Both the position numbers and the translations under genes were made by a program. The notes under the pieces were generated by a model. That model was not told the origin of the DNA, did no database searches, and saw only the letters and a program-made list of their open reading frames with translations. 64,000 nucleotides of DNA from JAFGBM01 sp964610155 (GTDB taxonomy: Bacteria; Actinomycetota; Actinomycetes; Actinomycetales; Demequinaceae): positions 1-64,000 of the forward strand of contig CAZSUY010000001.1 in NCBI GenBank assembly GCA_964610155.1. Reading direction: 5' to 3'. Position 1 is the first letter of the stretch. Each line of letters begins with the position of its first letter. This document shows, in pieces, positions 1 through 6,631 of the stretch.

Positions 1-26
1 CAAGGGGCCGACCTGTAAACACAGAA

Positions 27-54
27 ACGGACCGAACCCGTAGGTTCGGTCCGT
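27..54 (-). terminator. Hairpin terminator after tRNA-Arg
   Basis: A perfect 12-bp inverted repeat (27-38 with 43-54, loop CGTA) lies just beyond the 3' end of the tRNA-Arg gene as read on the minus strand. It is followed on that strand by a T-rich stretch (TTCTGTGTTTAC), so it fits an intrinsic terminator for the tRNA transcript. Confidence 0.6.
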
Positions 55-80
55 TGCCTATGACTTGAGACACGACAGGG

Positions 81-154
81 TGCCCCCGACAGGATTCGAA
101 CCTGCGGCCTACGGATTAGAAGTCCGGCGCTCTATCCAGCTGAGCTACGGGGGC
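81..154 (-). tRNA. tRNA-Arg (anticodon TCT)
   Basis: Read on the minus strand, the sequence folds as a complete 74-nt class I tRNA. It has a 7-bp acceptor stem GCCCCCG/CGGGGGC with discriminator A, a D-arm with GGATAGAGC, anticodon loop ACTTCTAAT with anticodon TCT, and a T-loop TTCGAAT. CCA is not encoded. A strong hairpin terminator follows. Confidence 0.95.
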
Positions 155-247
155 GACTTCCCACGCCTCCAAGGGTAATGGTCCGCGGTCGGGGAACATC
201 CCGCGTGGTAGACGTAAAACCGACCGATAAGACGGCACGCTAGTGGC

Positions 248-1837
248 ATGAGTATCCGTCCCGTGCGGTCGTGGGGTCATCCTGATACTTTCATGGACGC
301 CCTGCGCGATACCCGTGCGGCCGTAGCATCGGTCGAACTCCCCTTCGACTCCGAGGCGACCGAGCAGGCGCGTGTCCTTGTCCGGAACATCCTGGAACAA
401 CTCGACCAACACCTCATCCCCCGCATCCTGGAGAACTCGGCACCGGCGATCGTCGTCGTAGGAGGCTCCACGGGGGCGGGCAAGTCGGCCATCGTCAACG
501 CCCTCGTGGGGGAGGAACTGACCCCGGTCGGCGTCCTCCGTCCGACGACGAAGGAGCCTCACCTCTTTCACAACCCCGCGGATACTGACCTGCTCAGCAC
601 GGTGACAAGACGCGCGATCCTTCACCCGCACGACTCCATCCCCCGAGGCCTCACCCTGGTCGATTCCCCCGACCTGGACTCCCTCGTTGGGGAAAACAGG
701 GAGATGGCACAGGAATTGCTCGACGCCGCCGACCTCTGGGTATTTGTAACCACGGCGGCACGATACGGCGACAGCGTGCCCTGGGAGGCCCTACGATCTG
801 GAACCGGGCGGGGGGCGTCGATCGCCATCGTCCTCAACAGGGTGACCGCGGACGTCGCCGCTCATGTTCGGCGAGACCTCGTCGAACGACTCCGGCGCGA
901 GGGCCTAGAGTCACTCCCCTTCTTCGTCATCCCCGAGCAGGCGCAGGGATTGACGGAGTTGCCTGCGGAGGTGGTCGATGGTTTGCGACGCTGGCTTTTC
1001 TCGGTGGCGGCCACGAGTTCCCACACGATCATCGAGCGGACGCTAGGGGGCGCTTTCGAGGCCCTCAAGGAGTGGCTCGAACGACTCGCTGAACTCATGG
1101 ATGAACGCGCCGTAAGCATCAAGGCGGCCCGTGGCGCCATCAGGAAGGCCGCCGCCCACTCGGAGCAGGAGGGGGGAGAATTCTGGTTCACCGAAATCGC
1201 CCTAGGGCCAGTGTCGACCTTGTGGACGAAAGCCGCGACTGCGGGTGGACCCCTGTTCCGCATTCGATCGTCCTCATGGGCAAAACGGAAAGCCGCGCGC
1301 GAGCAGCGAGACGCCACTCTCATCGCTATCCGGGCGGAACTCCTGGCCTCGGTCGAGAGCACCCTCGGTTTCGCCGTCTCGCAGGCGTCGGAGAGGATGG
1401 TGGCCGCTCTAGGCTCCGCCGACGATGGGCCGGGGTCCTGGCTGATCGCCCAGCGTGACGTAGAGGAGGCTGTCGCGGCCCGCTCCCGCCTTACCCGCGA
1501 AGTCGCACACGGATGGATGTCTCAGTGCAAGTCGCTCGCCCTCGCCCTGCCAGGAGCTGCGCACGCGGTGGACATCATCGGAGAGGACGGGCTCTCGACG
1601 ACGTTTGCCTCGGCCGTGCTCGGCGTCCCTCAGGCAAGGCAGGTTCTCGCCCTGCTGATCGGATCCGGAATGCAGGATTCCTTCGATCAGGCGAGGGCGT
1701 TCCTCACGAACACCCGTCGTCACGCGATCAACCGCGAGGCCCTCGCCATGATCAGCCCAAGTGACCTTCCGACCCTCGCGCCCGATGAGTCCGCAGGAAT
1801 TCGGCTTCGGCGTGCCGAACTCCGGAGCCTCTTGTGA
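248..1837 (+). CDS. Dynamin-like / YfjP-type GTPase, first of a pair
   Basis: The 529-residue protein has a clear P-loop (GGSTGAGKS, residues 72-80), a switch region with conserved TT (RPTTKEP), a G3 motif (DSPDLDSL) and a G4-like NRVT. The rest is helix-rich with no obvious membrane span. Such GTPases occur as adjacent pairs in Actinobacteria (DynA/DynB and IniA/IniC are the named examples) and act in membrane remodelling, often at division. Specific equivalence to any of these is inference. The next gene starts inside its stop codon (GTGA overlap), so the two are translationally coupled. ATG at 248 is the first usable start; there is no good Shine-Dalgarno. Confidence 0.85.
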   Translation: MSIRPVRSWGHPDTFMDALRDTRAAVASVELPFDSEATEQARVLVRNILEQLDQHLIPRILENSAPAIVVVGGSTGAGKSAIVNALVGEELTPVGVLRPTTKEPHLFHNPADTDLLSTVTRRAILHPHDSIPRGLTLVDSPDLDSLVGENREMAQELLDAADLWVFVTTAARYGDSVPWEALRSGTGRGASIAIVLNRVTADVAAHVRRDLVERLRREGLESLPFFVIPEQAQGLTELPAEVVDGLRRWLFSVAATSSHTIIERTLGGAFEALKEWLERLAELMDERAVSIKAARGAIRKAAAHSEQEGGEFWFTEIALGPVSTLWTKAATAGGPLFRIRSSSWAKRKAAREQRDATLIAIRAELLASVESTLGFAVSQASERMVAALGSADDGPGSWLIAQRDVEEAVAARSRLTREVAHGWMSQCKSLALALPGAAHAVDIIGEDGLSTTFASAVLGVPQARQVLALLIGSGMQDSFDQARAFLTNTRRHAINREALAMISPSDLPTLAPDESAGIRLRRAELRSLL

Positions 1838-3189
1838 GCGTGTCCTTCACCCACCTCGAGCCTCCCAGCGAGACCACCTATCTTCTCGAGCGAGTGGCGC
1901 GCCTACGATCATCCCTCGAGTGGGCGGGTGACGCCATCTCCCCGCGCCTCAGGGAGAGGGTCGCGGAAGCGATCAAGAGGATCGATGAGAGGCTCCGGCT
2001 TGGTGTGGATTCGACCATCGTGGCCCTCGCCGGGGGGACGGGGTCGGGCAAGTCGTCTCTCTTCAACGCCATCACGAGGATGGATTTCGCCATCGTCGGG
2101 GTCTCGCGGCCAACCACGGCTCATGTCAGCGCGGCGACCTGGGGCGGAAGGCCGGACGCCCTCCTCGATTGGCTGGGGGTGGATCCCGAAAAACGCCTCC
2201 TCTGCGAGACCGCCCTCGATGCCGACGAGGAGGCCTCCTTCAGGGGCCTCATCCTCCTCGATCTACCTGATCACGACTCCGTCGATGGGGCCCACAAAGA
2301 GATCGTCGACCGCGTCATCCCAATGGCCGACCTCGTCGCCTGGGTGGTCGATCCGCAGAAGTACGCAGACAACGCCCTGCACTCCCAGTACCTCGCGGGT
2401 ATCGCAGCCGTGCGGGCCCCTTCGACCCTCATCCTCAATCAGGTCGACCGACTGACGCGCGCCGACACTGACGCCGTGATGTTCGACATTCGTCGGCTTC
2501 TCGCTGAGAAGGGGATCGACAACGCGCCGGTACTCCTGACATCGGTCAAGACCGGAGCCGGAATCGACAGCCTACGCAGCGTGCTTTCGAGCGTCGTCAA
2601 GAAACGATCCGTCGCGGCGGAGGCGGTGCGTTCCGACCTCGTCGCCACCGGGCGAGACCTCGCCTCTGCCCTCGCCAAGGGAGCGGAGCCCGCGATCCCC
2701 TCCGTCGACACGCTGATCGAGGACCTGGCTCGGGCCGCCGGTGTCGACGCCTTCGCGGAAGCGGCCAATGACGTGGCGACGGGGAAGGGCTCGGTCGCGA
2801 CGCGGGGTCGGCTCACGGCCGCCGCCGTCGAAACGATACGAGAGCGATGGCTTGCCGCCGCGACCGATGGGCTTCCGCGTCCATGGAAAAAAGTCCTCAG
2901 CGCAGCCATCCCCAAGTCCAGGGCACTCGCCGAAACGATCGCGGCAGCCCTCGACGCAATCGAGTGGCCAGAGGCGGTGCCGCCCAAGTCTCGTTTCAGG
3001 AAGCCGAAGGGTCAGGACACCGAGGAGAGGTTCCTCGCGCTTGGACGAGTCGCCGTCCGGACGGCCGTCGAGCCAGATGTCGTGGAACCGACATCGATGA
3101 TGCACCAGGCATATCGGGCGCTGGATGAGTTGACCAACCTAGCCGTACAAGACCCATCCGAGGCAGCTCCCAGTGAACCAGAGAGCTAG
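1834..3189 (+). CDS. Dynamin-like / YfjP-type GTPase, second of the pair
   Basis: The 451-residue GTPase starts at GTG overlapping the stop of the upstream GTPase by 4 nt. It has its own P-loop (GGTGSGKS, residues 67-74), the switch sequence SRPTTAHV, a G3 motif DLPDHDS and a G4 motif NQVD. It is shorter than its partner and also lacks an evident membrane anchor, so membrane action may need the partner or an amphipathic helix. In other Actinobacteria this pair sits next to a small ssb gene and ettA. Here that neighbourhood has been split by about 18 kb of accessory DNA beginning directly downstream. Confidence 0.85.
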   Translation: MSVSFTHLEPPSETTYLLERVARLRSSLEWAGDAISPRLRERVAEAIKRIDERLRLGVDSTIVALAGGTGSGKSSLFNAITRMDFAIVGVSRPTTAHVSAATWGGRPDALLDWLGVDPEKRLLCETALDADEEASFRGLILLDLPDHDSVDGAHKEIVDRVIPMADLVAWVVDPQKYADNALHSQYLAGIAAVRAPSTLILNQVDRLTRADTDAVMFDIRRLLAEKGIDNAPVLLTSVKTGAGIDSLRSVLSSVVKKRSVAAEAVRSDLVATGRDLASALAKGAEPAIPSVDTLIEDLARAAGVDAFAEAANDVATGKGSVATRGRLTAAAVETIRERWLAAATDGLPRPWKKVLSAAIPKSRALAETIAAALDAIEWPEAVPPKSRFRKPKGQDTEERFLALGRVAVRTAVEPDVVEPTSMMHQAYRALDELTNLAVQDPSEAAPSEPES

Positions 3190-3272
3190 CCGCGAAGGCC
3201 CATAGAGATGTCATGATTATGTACTCGACTCTTGTATGCAATAGCGTGCCGGGTAGCCCAGAGGAGGATCTC

Positions 3273-3548
3273 ATGTCCAACGTTCCCAAGATGGTAGCCA
3301 AGGGAAACGTCAATGACCTCATCGATGCCCTTTATGACGAGAGTGAGCATGTGCGCTTCATGGCGACCGTGGGACTCGGCCTCCTTGGCAAACCGGCCGC
3401 CATCGCTCCCCTCACCGCAGCCCTTACCGACAAGAGCGAGTTCGTACGTAGGGGAGCGGCCGAAGCGCTTGGCAGGCTCGGTAGGCCCGTCTCCGCCGAA
3501 TCCCTCACCATGTACCCGAGAGACGAGGCGGACTCGGGTACCCCCTAG
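3273..3548 (+). CDS. Short HEAT-repeat protein, paralogue 1 (two repeats)
   Basis: The ATG at 3273 follows GAGGAGGATCTC, a strong ribosome binding site, giving 91 residues. The N-terminus (MSNVPKMVAKGNV) matches those of the two larger HEAT proteins at 4116 and 21013. Two PBS-lyase-type HEAT units follow, the second with the signature PLTAALTDK...VRRGAAEALGRLG. The sequence then leaves the repeat consensus and ends in a polar tail, so it looks like a paralogue cut short after two units rather than a complete solenoid. Function is unknown; HEAT solenoids usually bind proteins. It lies just after the GTPase pair and before an ssb tail fragment. Confidence 0.6.
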   Translation: MSNVPKMVAKGNVNDLIDALYDESEHVRFMATVGLGLLGKPAAIAPLTAALTDKSEFVRRGAAEALGRLGRPVSAESLTMYPRDEADSGTP

Positions 3549-3584
3549 CGCCCCCCTCCTCACCTCCTATGTCGGTAGCACCGC

Positions 3585-3692
3585 GCCTTCGCCGAGTTCA
3601 CCAACGTCACGACGGGCAAGCCCGCCGGCAACGAGCAGCCGCGTGCCGATGTCCCCAGGGTGTGTGACCATGCCAAAGGAGGGCGCGATGAA
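3585..3692 (+). pseudogene. Probable ssb 3'-end remnant
   Basis: In one frame this stretch reads RAFAEFTNVTTGKPAGNEQP and continues ADVPRVC. The segment A-E-F-T resembles the ssb tail at 21183 (TAEFTRAYGD), and just upstream an out-of-frame GSTA could be the residues after GHDLTRG. There is no start codon and the frame is broken upstream. I read it as a decayed C-terminal piece of a small SSB left beside the truncated 5' copy that begins at 3688. The similarity is short, so this remains tentative. Confidence 0.35.
3643..3666. repeat. 24-nt exact repeat, copy 1 (inverted copy at 18985)
   Basis: The 24 nt centred on GATGTCCCCAGGGTG are found exactly, in reverse orientation, at 18985-19008. Weaker similarity extends about 12 nt upstream. 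In both places the sequence can encode the peptide ADVPRVC after an acidic/polar stretch. Confidence 0.75.
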
Positions 3693-3834
3693 TGACCTGA
3701 TCATGACCATCAACGGCTGGGTGGCGACCGAGCCCAGCCAGCACGTCGGGCCGACGGGGGCGAGGCTCACGAGCTTCCGCATGGCCTCGACCTCGCGGTA
3801 CTACGATCGCGAGAATACTGGTAACACACGTTAA
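3688..3834 (+). pseudogene. ssb: Truncated 5' copy of ssb
   Basis: This encodes 48 residues starting MNDLIMTINGWVATEP. Through codon 42 it is almost identical in DNA to the start of the ssb copy at 5676, including the upstream CCAAAGGAG ribosome binding site. After ...YYDRE the sequence changes abruptly to NTGNTR and stops. The single-strand-binding OB fold needs roughly 100 residues, so the product cannot be functional. It is a partial duplication ending exactly where unrelated DNA containing the second HEAT gene begins. Confidence 0.8.
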
Positions 3835-4115
3835 TCGAATACACGCAATTCCCCCCACGCTTCCGTGATCATCCCAGGTTGCCGTTTGCCACCATCTGCC
3901 CTATGGAGCCCGGACGCTCCTCGGTGCGGTTATACGCGACGCGACCGCATGGCCAACTCATCCCCTTTCCAAGGTAGGTAATCGTCGAGACCTGAATCCA
4001 AAGCGGAGAATACCCACCAGCGTCTTCTCCTCACTATGCTGTCATATTGAGAGATTTCTCTCCGCCGTGTCGCCACACCGTCGGAGTGAGCCTCGTCGCC
4101 TAGGGGAGGTACGAC

Positions 4116-5447
4116 ATGCCCAACGTCTACAAGATGAAAACCGGAGGCGACGTCAAGGGCCTCGTTCTGGCCCTCACAGACGAGAACCGTGACGCGCGTC
4201 GGGAAGCCGCTGAAGCGCTCGGTAGCCTCGGCGACCCCGCCGCCGTCAAACCTCTTATCGTCACGGCCCTCACGGATACGGACTCGCGCGTGCGCCGACA
4301 GGCGGCCACCGCGCTTGGTAGCCTCGGCGACCCCGCCGCCGTCCAACCCCTCATCACAACCCTCTCTGACCCGGAACCGGAAGTTCGCATGGAGGCGGAG
4401 AGATCCCTCATCAAATTCGGCTCCGCCGCCGTCAAACCCCTCATTACATGCCTCACAGGCGAGAACGAGTTTGTGCGCATGCAGGCAGCCCGAGCGCTCG
4501 GAGTAATCGGAGACCCCGCCGCTATCGAACGTCTCATCACGACCCTCTCTGATTCGAAACCTGTGGCACGCAAGGCGGCAGTTGGAGCGCTTGAGAACCT
4601 CGGTGACCCCTCCGCCGTCAAGCCCCTCATCAAAGCCCTCACAGACAGGGATGAGGATGTTCGGCAAATAGTGGCCGTCGCACTCGGTAACCTCGGCGAC
4701 CCCTCCGCCGTCAAGCCCCTCATTAAGGCCCTCACAGACGAGAACAAGATCGTGCGCAAGCGGACAGCGGAAGCGCTCGGTGGCCTCGGCGACGCTGCCG
4801 CCATCAAACCGCTCATCAAAGTCCTTTCTGATGAGATCCTTCAGGTACAGATCACGGCAGCCGAAGCGCTCGGCAAACTTGGTCCCGCTGTCTTCAACCC
4901 CCTCATCGCAACCCTCACAAACAAAGATCCCCAGCTACGCGCGGGGGCAGCCCATGCGCTCGGCAAACTCGGTGACCCTGCCGCCGTCCATCCCCTCATA
5001 ACCGCCCTCACAGACCAGAACCGGGTCGTGCAAACATCAGCAGCCAGAGCGCTCGGCAACCTCGGTGACCCTGTCGCCGTCCAACCCCTCATTGCATCCC
5101 TCACGGACGAGGACTTTTTCCTACGCAGTGCGGCTGCCTGCGCGCTTGGCAAACTCAGTGACCCTGCCGCCGTCCAACCCCTCACTGCAGCCCTCACAGA
5201 CGAGCATCCGCACGTGCGCAATGCAGCGGCCGAAGCGCTCGGTGACCTCGGTGACCCCTCCTCCGTCCAACCCCTCATCACCGCCCTCACGGACTTATCC
5301 ATGCGCAAAGCGGCGGCCGTAGCGCTCGGCAAACTCGGTGACCCCGCCGCCGTCAAGCCCCTCACCGCAGCCCTTACAGACGCAGAATCGGACGTGCGCA
5401 ATGCGGCGGCTGTAGCGCTCCGCATTCTCGGTCCCCTCACTCCCTAG
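4116..5447 (+). CDS. HEAT-repeat protein, paralogue 2 (14 repeats)
   Basis: The 443-residue protein starts at ATG after GGGGAGGTACGAC. It consists of a 39-residue first unit and 13 further 29-32-residue units with the consensus DPAAVxPLIxALTDxxxxVRxxAAxALGxLG, the PBS-lyase/HEAT_2 type. Units are similar in DNA (about 93-nt period), indicating internal duplication, but more diverged than in the paralogue at 19209-21013. Shared N-terminus (MPNVYKM...GGDVKGL) makes the three window copies one family. No signal peptide, membrane span or catalytic motif is visible, so a protein-binding scaffold is the safest reading. It sits between two 5' copies of ssb. Confidence 0.85.
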   Translation: MPNVYKMKTGGDVKGLVLALTDENRDARREAAEALGSLGDPAAVKPLIVTALTDTDSRVRRQAATALGSLGDPAAVQPLITTLSDPEPEVRMEAERSLIKFGSAAVKPLITCLTGENEFVRMQAARALGVIGDPAAIERLITTLSDSKPVARKAAVGALENLGDPSAVKPLIKALTDRDEDVRQIVAVALGNLGDPSAVKPLIKALTDENKIVRKRTAEALGGLGDAAAIKPLIKVLSDEILQVQITAAEALGKLGPAVFNPLIATLTNKDPQLRAGAAHALGKLGDPAAVHPLITALTDQNRVVQTSAARALGNLGDPVAVQPLIASLTDEDFFLRSAAACALGKLSDPAAVQPLTAALTDEHPHVRNAAAEALGDLGDPSSVQPLITALTDLSMRKAAAVALGKLGDPAAVKPLTAALTDAESDVRNAAAVALRILGPLTP

Positions 5448-5675
5448 CAGTATTGGGCTGGACTCGGCGATCACGATACTGACGATCGGCGAGTGGGAGG
5501 CAATTCCCTGCCATGCGAGCTTGCGATGTCGGACCGGGGTGTTTCCTAGCAGATGTCCCCAGGTCGTCGCCGCGCGATAGCGCCCGACGAGACCGGCGCT
5601 CGTCGCGCCTTGTCTTGCCCCACCTAGCACCCTGGTCGCAGGCCGCAGGGTGCGGCCGTGCCAAAGGAGTGTGCA

Positions 5676-6071
5676 ATGAATGACCTGATCATGACCATCA
5701 ATGGCTGGGTGGCGACCGAGCCGAGCCAGCACGTTGGACCGACGGGGGCGAGGCTCACGAGCTTTCGCATGGCCTCGACCTCGCGGTTCTATGACCGCGA
5801 GAAGGCAGAGTGGGCCGACGGTCGCACAGAATGGTTCACCATCAAGGTGTTCCGCTCCGCGGCCATTACTGTGGCGAACTCGATCAAGAAAGGCCAACCC
5901 GTGACCGTCCACGGGCGGTTCCGTACCGCCGAGTGGGAGGGCGAGGGCGGCTCTCGAGTGGACCTCGTCATCGATGCGACGAGCGTCGGCCACGACCTCA
6001 CCCGCGGTTATGGCGTGCTGCAACAAGTATCAGATGTCACGCCGCACCTCGCAAGCACCCCATCGAGGTGA
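5676..6071 (+). pseudogene. ssb: Small single-stranded DNA-binding protein, 5' part, interrupted
   Basis: ATG at 5676 follows AAAGGAGTGTGCA. Residues 1-111 are a good OB-fold SSB of the short actinobacterial type that accompanies ettA: MNDLIMTINGW start, FRMASTSRFYD, WFTIKVFRSAA, and the end motif VGHDLTRG. After this the reading frame runs into unrelated sequence (YGVLQQVSD...) and stops at 6071. The expected continuation (TAEFTRAYGD plus an acidic tail) is found at 21183-21323, directly upstream of ettA. The gene was therefore split after codon 111 by inserted DNA. The truncated 131-residue product keeps most of the OB fold and might retain some activity. Confidence 0.8.
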
Positions 6072-6114
6072 GTGCTCTCACTCGGGCCGACCCGCCACCC
6101 CGCACTCCGATGCG

Positions 6115-6549
6115 TTAACCAAATTCCATTGGCGCTGCGACACCGAACCACCAGGTCACAAACCCGATGAAACTCCCCGCCACCGCAAGCGCAACACGCT
6201 CGCCGACACCGAAACCATCAAGAAGTCCTACCCACCACAGCACCGGCGTCACTGCCATCGCTGCGAGAAGCCCGAGGCCTCCGATGGCATACCTCATTCT
6301 TCGAGATAGACGGGCGTAGGCACCGTGCCCATGATGGTAGTTATACGCGCTGCCAGCCGAAGCACCGGAGACACGGGTGCCGTCGGAGTGCTGCCACTCG
6401 TAGCCCGGCGCGGACCGAGATCCCGCCCAATCTTGCTGACGGCGTCCCGGAGTATTGGCTCGCCGACCGTAGGTCGGTTGAGCGCTCGTTCGGAGCGAGC
6501 CAGCCCAGCGATGGGAAAAGGCGCGAGACTGCGTGCGGCGCAGCGGCAT
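6115..6549 (-). CDS. Small putative membrane protein
   Basis: About 144 residues if started at ATG 6549; the start is uncertain. The C-terminal half carries two hydrophobic segments (IGGLGLLAAMAVTPVLWWVGLL and VALAVAGSFIGFVTWWFGVA), preceded by a basic RLSRRMR. The middle contains APGYEWQHSDG, loosely like the DUF2510-type motif seen in actinobacterial membrane proteins. The N-terminal 40 residues are compositionally odd (Arg/Ser/Thr-rich) and may not be translated. It is divergent from the MmeI-like gene and is the first gene after the left ssb junction. Confidence 0.4.
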   Translation of the reverse strand: MPLRRTQSRAFSHRWAGSLRTSAQPTYGRRANTPGRRQQDWAGSRSAPGYEWQHSDGTRVSGASAGSAYNYHHGHGAYARLSRRMRYAIGGLGLLAAMAVTPVLWWVGLLDGFGVGERVALAVAGSFIGFVTWWFGVAAPMEFG

Positions 6550-6570
6550 GGTGGGCGTGTTTGTGGGGCT

Positions 6571-6600
6571 TCGCGGGAAGTCGCGGGAAGTCGCGGGACT
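6571..6600. repeat. Three 10-bp direct repeats upstream of the MmeI-like gene
   Basis: Units TCGCGGGAAG, TCGCGGGAAG and TCGCGGGACT are head to tail, about 20 nt upstream of the -10 hexamer (TAGCCT, 6620-6625) of the restriction-modification gene. The position suits an operator, as control sites of restriction systems often are, but no controller protein gene is recognisable here. Confidence 0.5.
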
Positions 6601-6631
6601 TCGCACGGCCACGGTTCGATAGCCTCGAGGC

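Noticed and set aside
81..154. tRNA-Arg as the attachment site of the large island
   Set aside because: The conserved GTPase pair separates it from the island, and the ssb reading frame gives precise junctions elsewhere.
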